A stretch of DNA of 64,000 nt from Cricetibacter osteomyelitidis (GTDB lineage: Bacteria > Pseudomonadota > Gammaproteobacteria > Enterobacterales > Pasteurellaceae). Positions 8,804 through 18,259 of the stretch are shown piece by piece. The notes beneath the pieces are model-generated. The model was not told the origin of the DNA, did not search any database, and saw only the letters and a program-made list of their open reading frames with translations. Numbering within the stretch: the stretch's first letter is position 1; each line of letters starts with the position of its first letter. The stretch is from the NCBI RefSeq assembly GCF_004340985.1, contig NZ_SLYB01000003.1, positions 62,001 through 126,000 on the forward strand, in the 5' to 3' direction. The translations under genes and the position numbers were made by a program.

Positions 8804-10764
8804 TGCGTCTTTTTATTGCGGAAAAACCCAGTCTGGCTCGTGCCATTGCCGATATTTTACCGAAACCGCACCAACGAAGTGACGGTTTTATCAAATGTGG
8901 CAATGACGACTATGTGACTTGGTGTGTGGGTCATTTACTGGAACAGGCGGAACCCGATGCTTACAATCCCATTTTCAAACAATGGCGATTGGAACATTTG
9001 CCCATTGTGCCGGATAAATGGCTGTTGATCCCGAAAAAAAGCGTGGCAAAACAATTACAAATCGTGGAAAAACTTATCCGACAAGCGGATATTCTCGTTA
9101 ATGCCGGTGATCCGGATCGTGAAGGACAACTGTTGGTGGATGAAGTGTTTAGCCACGCCAATATCCCATCAGAAAAACGTGAACAAATTCAACGTTGTTT
9201 AATCAGCGATCTCAACCCAAGTGCGGTGGAAAAAGCAGTAAAAAAATTACAACCGAACCGTAATTTCGTGCCACTCGCCACTTCCGCCTTAGCTCGTGCC
9301 CGTGCCGATTGGCTGTACGGCATTAATATGACCCGCGCATTTACCATTCGCGGACGACAGGCAGGTTATAACGGCGTATTGTCCGTAGGTCGCGTACAGA
9401 CACCGGTGTTAGGGCTTATTGTCCGTCGTGACTTAGAAATCGAAAATTTCCAACCAAAAGATTTTTTTGAAGTGCTAGCCCATATTCAAGTACCAGAAAC
9501 GCCACAAAATCCGACCGCACTTTTTACCGCTTTATGGCAACCCAGCAAAGCCTGCGAAGATTATCAGGACGAAGACGGTCGGGTGATTTCCCGTGCCTTG
9601 GCGGAAAATGTCGCCAAACGCATTGCAGGGCAGGAAGCAACAGTCACCGACTATTCGGATAAACGGGAAAAAGAAACCGCTCCACTGCCCTATTCTCTTT
9701 CTGCGTTACAGATTGATGCGGCGAAACGTTACGGTATGTCGGCACAAGATGTGCTGGATACCTGCCAACGCTTGTATGAAACCCACAAGATTATTACTTA
9801 CCCGCGTTCCGATAACCGCTATTTACCCAATGAGCATTTTACTGAACGAATGAAGGTGTTTAATGCCATTCAAAGCCATTCGCAACAATATCAGCCATTA
9901 CCGGCAATTTTAAATACTAATCAGAAAAACCGGTGCTGGAACGATAAAAAAGTGGAAGCCCACCACGCGATTATTCCGACGGCAAACAGTCGCAATGTAC
10001 ATTTATCGCAAACGGAACAGCAAATTTATGATTTAATTGCCCGCCAATATCTGATTCAATTTTGCGCCGATGCGGAATACCGCAAAAGTAAAATCACCTT
10101 GAATATTGCCGGCGGTACTTTTGTGGCTTCCGCCCGCAACTTACAAACAGCCGGTTGGAAAGAATTATTCGGCAAAGAAGATGATAACGAACAGCAAGAA
10201 CCATTGTTGCCTATTGTGAAAAAAGGTCAAATCCTCTTTTGTGAAAAAGGTGAAATTGTCAGCAAAAAAACACAACCGCCAAAACCGTTTACCGATGCCA
10301 CTTTACTATCGGCAATGACAGGAATCGCCCGCTTTGTGCAAAATAAAGAATTGAAAAAGATCTTGCGGGAAACTGACGGTCTCGGTACGGAAGCCACGCG
10401 AGCCGGCATTATCGAACTACTGTTTAAACGGGAATTTTTGTATAAAAAAGGGCGTAATATCCACAGTACCGAAGCGGGCAGAATTCTGATTCAAGCCCTG
10501 CCGGAAATCGCCACCCAACCGGATATGACCGCCCATTGGGAGTCCCAATTAGACAGCATCAGCCGCAAACAGGCCAGTTATCAACAATTTATGGCGACTT
10601 TACTACAAATGCTGCCCGATCTCATTGGTTATTATGACTATGCCGCATTGCGCAAACTCAGTAAAGTCAGCCAAACGACTACAACAAAAACAGCAACAAA
10701 AACAAATAAAAGCAAATCAACCAAATCACGCAACAAAAACAAAAGTGCGGTAAAAACTGACTGA
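8803..10764 (+). CDS. topB: DNA topoisomerase III
   Basis: 653 aa, the same length as E. coli TopB. This type IA topoisomerase relaxes and decatenates DNA during replication and recombination. Start chosen at 8803 ([14 protein letters not shown], a typical TopB N-terminus); a frame from 8773 would add ten residues read from inside tsaD. Seen: Toprim AGDPDREGQ with Asp103 and Asp105, and the catalytic tyrosine in TYPRSD (Tyr333). The last ~45 residues are a Lys/Thr/Ser-rich basic tail, as in other TopB proteins. An uptake word lies in that tail (around 10742). TAATG overlap with tsaD. Confidence 0.97.
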   Translation: MRLFIAEKPSLARAIADILPKPHQRSDGFIKCGNDDYVTWCVGHLLEQAEPDAYNPIFKQWRLEHLPIVPDKWLLIPKKSVAKQLQIVEKLIRQADILVNAGDPDREGQLLVDEVFSHANIPSEKREQIQRCLISDLNPSAVEKAVKKLQPNRNFVPLATSALARARADWLYGINMTRAFTIRGRQAGYNGVLSVGRVQTPVLGLIVRRDLEIENFQPKDFFEVLAHIQVPETPQNPTALFTALWQPSKACEDYQDEDGRVISRALAENVAKRIAGQEATVTDYSDKREKETAPLPYSLSALQIDAAKRYGMSAQDVLDTCQRLYETHKIITYPRSDNRYLPNEHFTERMKVFNAIQSHSQQYQPLPAILNTNQKNRCWNDKKVEAHHAIIPTANSRNVHLSQTEQQIYDLIARQYLIQFCADAEYRKSKITLNIAGGTFVASARNLQTAGWKELFGKEDDNEQQEPLLPIVKKGQILFCEKGEIVSKKTQPPKPFTDATLLSAMTGIARFVQNKELKKILRETDGLGTEATRAGIIELLFKREFLYKKGRNIHSTEAGRILIQALPEIATQPDMTAHWESQLDSISRKQASYQQFMATLLQMLPDLIGYYDYAALRKLSKVSQTTTTKTATKTNKSKSTKSRNKNKSAVKTD

Positions 10765-10869
10765 ATTTAGCACAATTAAGGTTAAAATAAAGAAAACTGC
10801 TTGCGAAGATGTCCGGCTTCCGTTATCATTCGTGCGTTAAAAATTTTATATAATGAAGAGAAGAAAATA

Positions 10870-11217
10870 ATGGGTTATTCAGTATTGTTAATGGTTTATG
10901 CCTTGGTGGCAATTGCATTGATCGGCTTTGTATTAATTCAACAAGGTAAAGGTGCAGACACTGGTGCGTCTTTTGGCGGCGGTGCTTCCGGTACAGTATT
11001 CGGTTCTGCCGGTGCAGGTAACTTTTTAACCCGTACAACTTCAATTTTGGCTATCGCTTTCTTTGGTTTAAGTATTGTGATTGGTAACATTAATTCTCAT
11101 CGTAACAATGTGCAACAAGGAACCTTTGACGATTTGTCGCAAGCGGCGGAACAGCTTCAGCAACAACAATCCGAAGTTCCGGCATTAGAAAATAAAAATA
11201 GCGATATACCTCAATAA
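10870..11217 (+). CDS. secG: Preprotein translocase subunit SecG
   Basis: 115 aa from the ATG at 10870, which begins the canonical MGYSVLLMVYALVAIALIG and has an AGAGAAG ribosome site upstream; an ATG at 10801 would add 23 residues with no SecG character. SecG is the small inner-membrane partner of SecYE. Seen: TM helix about 3-23, the conserved IQQGKGADTGASFGGGASGTVFG linker (23-47), a second TM about 55-75, and a hydrophilic Gln-rich tail. Followed by tRNA-Leu(GAG), the same pairing as secG-leuU in E. coli. Confidence 0.96.
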   Translation: MGYSVLLMVYALVAIALIGFVLIQQGKGADTGASFGGGASGTVFGSAGAGNFLTRTTSILAIAFFGLSIVIGNINSHRNNVQQGTFDDLSQAAEQLQQQQSEVPALENKNSDIPQ

Positions 11218-11231
11218 AATTTAAGAATTTA

Positions 11232-11317
11232 GCACTTGTGGTGGAATTGGTAGACACGCTATCTTGAGGGGGTAGTGTCCGCAGGACGTGAGGGTTCAAG
11301 TCCCTCCAAGTGCACCA
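11232..11317 (+). tRNA. tRNA-Leu(GAG)
   Basis: 86 nt including an encoded CCA. The acceptor GCACTTG pairs with CAAGTGC. The anticodon stem CTATC/GGTAG closes the loop TTGAGGG with anticodon GAG. A class II variable arm (TGTCCGCAGGACG region) and a T arm with GGTTCAAGTCC are present. It starts 14 bases after secG and is followed by a terminator, so it is probably co-transcribed with secG. Confidence 0.97.
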
Positions 11318-11328
11318 ATAACGAAAAA

Positions 11329-11355
11329 AAGCCTAGTTAACCGCTAGGCTTTTTT
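11329..11355 (+). terminator. Terminator after tRNA-Leu
   Basis: AAGCCTAG (11329-11336) and CTAGGCTT (11344-11351) form a stem around a 7-base loop, followed by TTTTT. It ends the secG-tRNA unit, 13 bases before the nuclease gene. Confidence 0.88.
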
Positions 11356-11368
11356 CTTAGGTTAAAGA

Positions 11369-11860
11369 ATGAAAAAAGTATTATTGCTATTCTTACTTTC
11401 CCTGCTTTGTTTTTCTGCCAAAGCTGACCGCAGTTTGTGGTGTACGGTAGTGAAAATTTCGGATGGCGATACCTTTACTTGTTTATTAAGCAATAACAAG
11501 CAGTTAAAAGTACGAATGGATCAAATTGATGCTCCGGAAAGAAAACAGCCTTTTGGCAATCATGCCCGTCAGCTGTTGGGGAAATTAATTCACAAACAAC
11601 CTGTAATGTTATCAATTTCCGGCTATGATCGCTATCAACGTACGCTGGCAACAGTTTATAATATGCAAAAGCAAAATATTAATTTGATGATGGTGCAACA
11701 AGGGATGGCTTGGGCTTATGAGCAATATGTGCGGGATCCCATTTATCTCGAAGCTCAACGACAAGCAGTCCAACAACGTATCGGCTTATGGCGGGATAAA
11801 AATCCTATTACACCAAGTTTATGGCGTAAACAACAAAAAAATCAGATAAACGGATATTAA
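11369..11860 (+). CDS. Secreted thermonuclease-like (SNase domain) protein
   Basis: 163 aa. Seen: a signal peptide (about 1-19, [18 protein letters not shown]), then one staphylococcal-nuclease domain: [33 protein letters not shown] (metal Asp and catalytic Glu/Arg region), [12 protein letters not shown] with the second catalytic Arg, and a C-terminal [15 protein letters not shown]. Family knowledge: Ca-dependent phosphodiesterase acting on DNA or RNA. The signal peptide implies a periplasmic or exported enzyme; a role in nutrient DNA breakdown is inference. It starts just after the terminator and ends 2 bases before csdA, so it shares a transcript with csdA-csdE. Confidence 0.9.
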   Translation: MKKVLLLFLLSLLCFSAKADRSLWCTVVKISDGDTFTCLLSNNKQLKVRMDQIDAPERKQPFGNHARQLLGKLIHKQPVMLSISGYDRYQRTLATVYNMQKQNINLMMVQQGMAWAYEQYVRDPIYLEAQRQAVQQRIGLWRDKNPITPSLWRKQQKNQINGY

Positions 11861-11862
11861 CA

Positions 11863-13065
11863 ATGGGCTTTAGCGCAACACAATTTCGTCAGGATTTTCC
11901 TTATTTTAATCGAACTGATGCGGTGATCTATTTAGATTCGGCTGCCACAGCGTTGAAACCGCAGGTATTAATTGATGCCACGATAGATTTTTATCAATCT
12001 GCCGGTTCGGTGCACCGCAGTCAATATGATGAAAAACAGACCGCACTTTATGAGCAAGCCCGCAGTCGGGTGAAAAGTCTGATTAATGCGGAAAGCGAAC
12101 ACGCGGTAATTTGGACTTCCGGTACAACACAAGCCATTAATATTGTAGCAAACGGGTTAATTCCTTATATTCAAACCGATGATGAAATTATGATTAGTGA
12201 AGCGGATCACCACGCCAATTTCGTCACGTGGTCGGAAATTGCCAAAAAGTGCGGTGCAAAAATCAGAATTTTACCCATTAATGACGATTTTCTGATTGAT
12301 GAAAAAGCACTACTTGCCGCACTTAATAAGAAAACCAAATTAGTGGCGATTAATGCGGTTTCCAACGTCACCGGCACGGAGCAACCGATGATTCGCCTTA
12401 TTCAACAAATTCGCCAACACAGCACCGCACTTATCTTGTTTGATTGTGCCCAAGCGATTAGTCACGTCAAGATTGATTTGCAACAGCTGGATGCGGATTT
12501 TATTGCCTTTTCCGCCCATAAATTATACGGACCAAACGGCGTGGGCGTGTTGAGCGGTAAGCTATCATCGCTCAATTTATTGCAACCATTGCTTTATGGC
12601 GGCAAGATGATCGAGAAAGTAAGCCCGAAGCAAATCACCTTTGCCGAATTGCCTTACCGCCTTGAAGCCGGCACGCCGAATATTGCAGGTGTAATCGGCT
12701 TCAATGCCGTGTTGGAATGGTTGGAAGCGGTTGATGTTCAAGCAGCTGAACAACACGCCATAACGCTTGCCGAGCAAGTGAAAGCACGGTTAAAAAATTA
12801 TCCGAATTGCCGTTTATTCAATTCACCACAACCAAGCACGGTGGTCAGTTTTGTATTTGATGACATCGCCGCTTCGGATCTCAATACTTTACTCAGCGAA
12901 CAACAGATCGCCTTGCGAGTGGGTGAACACTGTGCTCAGCCTTATTTGGCACGTCTCGGGCAAACTGCTACCTTACGGTTATCCTTCGCCCCTTATAATA
13001 CGCAGCAAGATGTGGACGAGTTTTTCAAAGCATTGAATAACAGTTTGAATTTATTAGGTGAATAA
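11863..13065 (+). CDS. csdA: Cysteine desulfurase, CsdA/SufS class
   Basis: 400 aa, PLP enzyme that takes sulfur from cysteine as a persulfide. Seen: VIYLDSAATALKP at the N-terminus, DHHANFVTW, the PLP lysine in FSAHKLYGPNG (Lys220), and the persulfide cysteine in RVGEHCAQP (Cys357). The short CAQP loop and overall length fit group II (CsdA/SufS). The TAATG overlap with a SufE-type gene makes a CsdA-CsdE pair. No other suf genes are adjacent, so the csd name is preferred to suf. Confidence 0.93.
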   Translation: MGFSATQFRQDFPYFNRTDAVIYLDSAATALKPQVLIDATIDFYQSAGSVHRSQYDEKQTALYEQARSRVKSLINAESEHAVIWTSGTTQAINIVANGLIPYIQTDDEIMISEADHHANFVTWSEIAKKCGAKIRILPINDDFLIDEKALLAALNKKTKLVAINAVSNVTGTEQPMIRLIQQIRQHSTALILFDCAQAISHVKIDLQQLDADFIAFSAHKLYGPNGVGVLSGKLSSLNLLQPLLYGGKMIEKVSPKQITFAELPYRLEAGTPNIAGVIGFNAVLEWLEAVDVQAAEQHAITLAEQVKARLKNYPNCRLFNSPQPSTVVSFVFDDIAASDLNTLLSEQQIALRVGEHCAQPYLARLGQTATLRLSFAPYNTQQDVDEFFKALNNSLNLLGE

Positions 13066-13448
13066 TGAATTTACAAGCACAATTAATTGCCGCCAAAACG
13101 TGGGAAGAACGTTATCGCCTGATCATTCAAGCCGGTAAAAACCTCTCTCGTCCCAATAACGAAGAATTGCAAGCCATGTCGCTAATTAACGGCTGTGAAG
13201 CGAAAGTGTGGTTTAAAATCTCCCCAAATTCCAACCGCACTTTTCATTTCAGTGCCTACAGTGAAGCCCGTATTATCAACGGGCTACTGTGGATTTTGCT
13301 ATTGGAAATTCAAGATAAAAGTGCGGTGCAATTGCAAGTATTTTCACTCACCGATTATTTCGATAAATTAGGCATTGCCCAACGGCTTAGCACCACAAGG
13401 CTTAATGGATTGAAGCAAATTGAGCAGATATTGCACCAATTAAATTAA
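13065..13448 (+). CDS. csdE: SufE-family sulfur acceptor (CsdE)
   Basis: 127 aa. It accepts the persulfide from the upstream desulfurase and passes it on. Seen: acceptor cysteine in NGCEAKVWF (Cys44), then AYSEARIINGLLWILLLEI and the C-terminal FDKLGIAQRLSTTRLNGL, both typical. It is about 20 residues shorter than E. coli CsdE, mainly at the N-terminus, but no better upstream start exists because the gene overlaps csdA by one base. It overlaps tail-to-tail by a few bases with the DUF2339 gene on the other strand. Confidence 0.93.
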   Translation: MNLQAQLIAAKTWEERYRLIIQAGKNLSRPNNEELQAMSLINGCEAKVWFKISPNSNRTFHFSAYSEARIINGLLWILLLEIQDKSAVQLQVFSLTDYFDKLGIAQRLSTTRLNGLKQIEQILHQLN

Positions 13449-16400
13449 TCACCGCTTATTACCTGATTTTTCGGTGGTACCGGGGCAAAATAGCCCACCA
13501 ACAATAACAGTACACCCACGGCAATAAAGGAGACGATTCTGGCGATACTGCCGCTATTGCCTAATTCTACTAGGAATAATTTCACCACTACAACGCCCAT
13601 TAATCCGGCACCAATCAGCCAATTTAAACGTTCCTGACGTTTATGGCCAAACATCATTAAAGTAATCGCAGCGGTCGCCCATACGATTGATAAAGTGGAT
13701 TGCAAGCTGATAGAGGCAAGTAACTCGGTTAAACGCCACGGAATATCATCGTAATAATGCCACATCCGCAGCACCATTATATTCAGCAACAAGAACCCAA
13801 ATACCGCATAGCCTATATACACCATTGCTTTATGCAGTGACCAGCCGCAGATATGCAACCATTTCCATAACACAAAAGCAAACAGCAGGCTCAGTAGTTC
13901 GTATGGATTCAACACCGGAATATACGGGAAATTCGGTACAATGCCGTCCGCGCTAAACGTCATCAATGACCATATTATCAAACAAACAATGGTCGGCAAT
14001 ATGCCAATATCCACAAGACTGCTTAATTTATGCTGTTTGAGTTGTTTGGCAAATTTCACCACCAAGATAAACGCAACCAAAGGCACAATAGTCATCACGC
14101 TAAACAGCCAGATTTCCGCCACGTTTTCCCACTTGTTTTCCCAACGAATTGATAACAATGTAAAGGACAACACGAATACATTAAAGCCTACATTGTGCCA
14201 AATAATACGTAGTGTTTTTTTAATACGCAACCGCAACTCTTTCATAATGGCAAAATGTAAAGCTAAGGCACAGAATCCACTAATCAAGGAACGCAATAGT
14301 TGTGGTTCATAGAAATACTGATGTACGTTTTCATAAAATGTTGCCGCGACAAACAATGGCATAAATGCCAAAGTTAACAGGCTGGCTTGTAACCAGCGTA
14401 CTTGCCAAGCCCAATACAAAATCACTGCGAATGACAACACCAACGCCGATACTTCCTCAACCCATTCAAAGGATATAAACACATAATAAAGTTGCAGCAA
14501 GGCACAAATCAGCACAATCCAACCTAAAATATTTTGCAGTTTTGGTAATTTTGCCGGTTTCCACCGCACTTTATGCAATGTCCACGACGTTGCCAATGCG
14601 ACAACAGCAACAACTATAGCACTGATTTTCAAACTTAATGCACTGTATTCTGACGGATAACGCAACACTGCAAATAGTGCAAAAACCACCGCACTTGCCA
14701 CAGCAAACACCCGATTTTCTCGATGATATTGAGCGAATCCATACGCCAAACCAAGCAGTGCACTGACAATGATCGTGGCTTCATCCGACCAAATAGCTAA
14801 ATTATATAAACGCCATGGTAAGACAGTAGTTAAGAATAAGGTCGCAGCTAACACTGCACCAGCGGCAGATTTTTCCCAATTTAAACTATCTTTGCAATAA
14901 CGCTGCCACAGCCAAGGAATCAAAGCCCCTGTTGGAATCATCAATAACGCCGTATGAATAGGGAAATTAAATTGATCAAAATGGAACAACCAAGCCAATG
15001 CAAACTCAATCATTGCAAAGGCTCGGAATTTCGGTAGTTTGAATTTGATCGCCGCAGCATAAATTAGCAAAGATTGTAATGCGATCAGCCATAATGCTAT
15101 CGGCATTTGCAAGATATCCAACATTTCCAATCGCAGCGGAATTGCAGCTGCCTGAATAAGTGTTAAGGCCAATACAACGCCTACGGCAAATTTTTCCCAC
15201 TGTGCAGATTCACTTCGGCGATAACTCTGCCAAAGCACAGCAAAAGCAAAACCGGATACCAACACAATAAATGCGGTGGTCATCGAGAAATCGAAGTTGA
15301 TAAAATGTTTCAACCAACTTAATACGAATAACAAAGCGGCAAAAGTACGAGATGCGGGCAAACGCTGACGAATACTGAATCCATACACCAATGCTGCTTC
15401 TAAACATAAGAAAGTGGCTTTCCAATTACTGTTTTGCGTATCTAAGAACACCAAGGCGGATGTGCCTAAAATCAAAGCTAAGGCAAACATAGCATCAGAA
15501 ACAATGCGGATATCCACCTTAGAATGGCGAACTAACGTGCCTAACAGCCCATAAAATACAGCAAATCCCAAAGCTGACCACATTGCACCGTTTGTCCAAT
15601 GATCCGTCATTGCAATTTGATAAACAAAGGCACTGAACGCTACACCAAATAATAAACTGGAATCAAGCACACTGATACGCCCTATAGATTTCAACCAATT
15701 GCTGAAAATCTCACTTATCGGGGCATTATTCACATCCACCGGTTGCGGTTGATTTTGCAATGCCAATGCCTGACGATGTGCAAATCGCCATACCACGATG
15801 CTGTATAACACCAGATGGAACACTAAAAAGGTTTCGCAAACGCAGAAAAGTTCTGGATTGTAATATTTCATCCCCCAAGTACCGCTGATTAACAAAGTGC
15901 CAATGGCACCGATTAGATTTAACGAACGCCAGGATTTAAACCACGCCATTGCGGCCACACCGCAATTGAGCAAGCTGAGATAGCTAAATAAGGCGAGATA
16001 ATTGCCGCTGCCGTCGGAAACTAAAATTGGAGATGCTAAACCGCCTAATAGTGCAACTTGTGCCAAAATACGGGCATCCTGCAACACGGCCAGCACAGCC
16101 ATTACCACTACTAATCCAACTTGAATACCAAACACCACAGATTGCGGCAATAAGGTATGTAATTTCAATGCTCCCAAAGCAGTGAGATACAGCACGGCAA
16201 TTCCTAAGCCTTGCAACGTTAAGCCGTATTCACGGCGTCGGTGACGCAAATACCAGCCAATCACACCGCATACCGCACCTGCAACCGCCACGCTGATATA
16301 ACGACTTTCGATAGGAAAGGTGAAATGTTCTGATGCAAAACGTAATAAGAATCCCAAACCTAAGAATAGAATCACTGCGCCCACTTTTAACATTGGATTA

Positions 16401-17110
16401 CCGGAAACCAGCCACTGCCAAATTGGGTTTGGTGCGGATTCTTTTTGTGGTTTAGGTTGTTCTTGCTCGCTTTGTGTCCAAGGAGCAATTTGTGATTGCC
16501 CAACTGCTGTGCTTTCGGCAATTTGTACAGATTCAATTTGCTGTTCTGAAATAGCTGTATCAGCCATTTCAGCCATGATTTCATCTACTGTTTCCGCTGT
16601 TTTATCCATTGCTTCACAATCTGTGATTTTATTATCAAGATCCGCCGCATTACTACTAAACACTTTTATCGCCGATATTTCAGCTTGCGTTTCATTGGTG
16701 ATTGCCACATCATCAAGTGCAGTGGATTTTTGCGGAATTTCGGTGGTTTGTATTTGTTCGTTTTCAGCAATGTTTGATTGAGAAAACGACTCATCCGTAT
16801 GATAAAATTGGTAAATTTCATCTCTGGTTCGTAAATGATTGATTTGTTCATTCAGCAGAAAAACTTGGCGTTCTAGCATGGAAATTCGTTTGCCAAGTTC
16901 ATGCAATACTTCTTTCTGTGATGTGTTGTCGTTTTTTTGCGTATGTGCCGATTGGTGATTTTCATGTGCATTATCTTTGAAACTTGATCGCATTAACGCT
17001 ATCACCCCACAAAAAACCAAGCCCATTATAAGCCCACCTTCAGCACTTCCATTAAATAATCCGACGATTGTCGAACCAAGACAAATCAAAAGATAAAGCA
17101 CTATTATCAT
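13445..17110 (-). CDS. DUF2339 giant polytopic membrane protein
   Basis: 1221 aa. Seen: two short hydrophobic segments at the N-terminus (about 1-42), a heptad-like stretch LHELGKRISMLERQVFLLNEQINHLR (around 69-95, coiled coil), an acidic low-complexity Glu/Thr/Ala/Ser region to about 230, then an almost unbroken series of membrane segments (two dozen or more by eye) to the C-terminus, with internally similar blocks such as repeated LLFVLSWLKHF / FALAWLFHF. The layout matches DUF2339, a predicted membrane family of unknown function. Ten bases downstream of azlD, it may be the last gene of azlC-azlD-DUF2339. Confidence 0.85.
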   Translation of the reverse strand: MIIVLYLLICLGSTIVGLFNGSAEGGLIMGLVFCGVIALMRSSFKDNAHENHQSAHTQKNDNTSQKEVLHELGKRISMLERQVFLLNEQINHLRTRDEIYQFYHTDESFSQSNIAENEQIQTTEIPQKSTALDDVAITNETQAEISAIKVFSSNAADLDNKITDCEAMDKTAETVDEIMAEMADTAISEQQIESVQIAESTAVGQSQIAPWTQSEQEQPKPQKESAPNPIWQWLVSGNPMLKVGAVILFLGLGFLLRFASEHFTFPIESRYISVAVAGAVCGVIGWYLRHRRREYGLTLQGLGIAVLYLTALGALKLHTLLPQSVVFGIQVGLVVVMAVLAVLQDARILAQVALLGGLASPILVSDGSGNYLALFSYLSLLNCGVAAMAWFKSWRSLNLIGAIGTLLISGTWGMKYYNPELFCVCETFLVFHLVLYSIVVWRFAHRQALALQNQPQPVDVNNAPISEIFSNWLKSIGRISVLDSSLLFGVAFSAFVYQIAMTDHWTNGAMWSALGFAVFYGLLGTLVRHSKVDIRIVSDAMFALALILGTSALVFLDTQNSNWKATFLCLEAALVYGFSIRQRLPASRTFAALLFVLSWLKHFINFDFSMTTAFIVLVSGFAFAVLWQSYRRSESAQWEKFAVGVVLALTLIQAAAIPLRLEMLDILQMPIALWLIALQSLLIYAAAIKFKLPKFRAFAMIEFALAWLFHFDQFNFPIHTALLMIPTGALIPWLWQRYCKDSLNWEKSAAGAVLAATLFLTTVLPWRLYNLAIWSDEATIIVSALLGLAYGFAQYHRENRVFAVASAVVFALFAVLRYPSEYSALSLKISAIVVAVVALATSWTLHKVRWKPAKLPKLQNILGWIVLICALLQLYYVFISFEWVEEVSALVLSFAVILYWAWQVRWLQASLLTLAFMPLFVAATFYENVHQYFYEPQLLRSLISGFCALALHFAIMKELRLRIKKTLRIIWHNVGFNVFVLSFTLLSIRWENKWENVAEIWLFSVMTIVPLVAFILVVKFAKQLKQHKLSSLVDIGILPTIVCLIIWSLMTFSADGIVPNFPYIPVLNPYELLSLLFAFVLWKWLHICGWSLHKAMVYIGYAVFGFLLLNIMVLRMWHYYDDIPWRLTELLASISLQSTLSIVWATAAITLMMFGHKRQERLNWLIGAGLMGVVVVKLFLVELGNSGSIARIVSFIAVGVLLLLVGYFAPVPPKNQVISGD

Positions 17111-17119
17111 AAACGCTCC

Positions 17120-17452
17120 TTATGACACAAACACCGCCTGCACCAGCCATATATAAAGTCCTGTTCCTACCGCCATGGAAAGAAACATATTTTTCTGCCA
17201 AAAATGCAAGGCCAGGGTGACGACACCGGCAATAAAATCCGGTGCACCACGATAGCCTTGCAGCACATCAATATTTTTGTAGCAGTAAATTACCAACATT
17301 CCAAACATCGCTGCGGGCAGCACTTTGCCGAGATAGCGGATATATTCGGGAATCGGGCGATTAGCGGGAAATACCCAAAACGGCAACAAGCGACACAGAT
17401 GCACGCCTATGACTCCCATTGCAATAGTAATGATTTCTTGCGTTAAAGTCAT
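17120..17452 (-). CDS. azlD: AzlD-family branched-chain amino-acid transport subunit
   Basis: 110 aa, three to four membrane segments: IITIAMGVIGVHLCRLLPFWVF, a conserved YLGKVLPAAMFGMLVIYCYK stretch (43-62), and C-terminal LFLSMAVGTGLYIWLVQ. Family knowledge: AzlD is the small partner of AzlC (compare E. coli YgaH with YgaZ), an inner-membrane exporter for valine or other amino acids. Its start overlaps the azlC stop by 4 bases (ATGA), typical of translational coupling. The transported substrate cannot be read from the sequence. Confidence 0.88.
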   Translation of the reverse strand: MTLTQEIITIAMGVIGVHLCRLLPFWVFPANRPIPEYIRYLGKVLPAAMFGMLVIYCYKNIDVLQGYRGAPDFIAGVVTLALHFWQKNMFLSMAVGTGLYIWLVQAVFVS

Positions 17453-18165
17453 TCTAAACGCTCCAGTTTACCGGCTAATTTTTGTCGGCGTAAAGTTAAA
17501 ATCAACCAAATCACGATTAATGTAGGAATTAAAAATTGTTCTTTCCCCACAAAAACCAAGCAGCATAATGCCACACCTAAGCCTAACAATGAGCTTTCGT
17601 GGGATTTTTCTTTCATCCAGTTTTCTGCAAAAATAATAATAAATAAGGCGGTCATGGCAAATTCCACGCCTTTTAAACTAAAAGGCAAAATCGCACCAAA
17701 TAAATTACCTAATGCGGCTCCGCTCACCCAATAAATCTGTAAATACAAGGTAACGAAAAACATATACCAGCCCTTATCAATGTGAGGTGGGATTTTTGCC
17801 ATATAATTCAATGAAAAAGCTTCATCAACCAATCCAATGATGAGATACCAGCGTTTTTTGCCGTTTTGTGCACCGTATTTTTCCAACATTGAAATACCGT
17901 AAAAAATCTGCCGTCCGCTGACCATTAAGCACACTAATAACACACTAAGCGGTGCAAAAGGAGCAATTAAGGAAGTTGCCACAATAAATTCCACCGAGCC
18001 CGCATAAATCAACGTCGCCATCGCTACCGGATACCACACGCTAAAGCCAAGTGCCTTCATATAGATACCATAGGACACGCCTAAGAATAAAAATCCTGCA
18101 ATCATAGGAGCGGAATAAGGGAACGCCGCTTTTGCTGCGGCTTTGATGGGTGATGTTGTTATCAT
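17449..18165 (-). CDS. azlC: AzlC-family branched-chain amino-acid exporter subunit
   Basis: 238 aa with about seven or eight membrane helices. Seen: PYSAPMIAGFLFLGVSYGIYMKALGF near the N-terminus, AGSVEFIVATSLIAPFAPLSVLL, and LVDEAFSLNY (about 111-120), which match the AzlC/YgaZ pattern. Acts in the inner membrane with AzlD. First gene of the azlC-azlD(-DUF2339) unit. The upstream intergenic region (18166-18259) holds the fuc operon terminator running on the same strand, so this unit needs its own promoter there. Confidence 0.9.
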   Translation of the reverse strand: MITTSPIKAAAKAAFPYSAPMIAGFLFLGVSYGIYMKALGFSVWYPVAMATLIYAGSVEFIVATSLIAPFAPLSVLLVCLMVSGRQIFYGISMLEKYGAQNGKKRWYLIIGLVDEAFSLNYMAKIPPHIDKGWYMFFVTLYLQIYWVSGAALGNLFGAILPFSLKGVEFAMTALFIIIFAENWMKEKSHESSLLGLGVALCCLVFVGKEQFLIPTLIVIWLILTLRRQKLAGKLERLE

Positions 18166-18179
18166 AAATGTTGTTTTAT

Positions 18180-18222
18180 AAAAAAATTGGCTAATGCCTT
18201 AATCATATAAGGTATTAGCCAA
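18180..18222 (-). terminator. Terminator of the fuc operon after fucO
   Basis: Arms 18187-18201 and 18208-18222 (15 bases, one G-T mismatch) around a 6-base loop, followed on the minus strand by seven Ts (18180-18186). A strong Rho-independent signal closing fucIKUAPO. Confidence 0.88.
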
Positions 18223-18259
18223 ATTCTCAACTATTCTGACCGGAGATATTTTATACGGT

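Noticed and set aside
11863-13448. csdA-csdE as part of a suf operon
   Set aside because: No sufB, sufC or sufD is adjacent; the neighbours are a nuclease and DUF2339.
13941-14312. 123-codon open frame on the plus strand
   Set aside because: It lies antisense within the DUF2339 gene, has no ribosome site and no recognisable family; it is a shadow of a long membrane-protein gene.
16320-16781. 153-codon Ser/Cys-rich open frame on the plus strand
   Set aside because: Antisense to the acidic low-complexity part of DUF2339, whose biased codons keep the opposite strand open. Not a protein.
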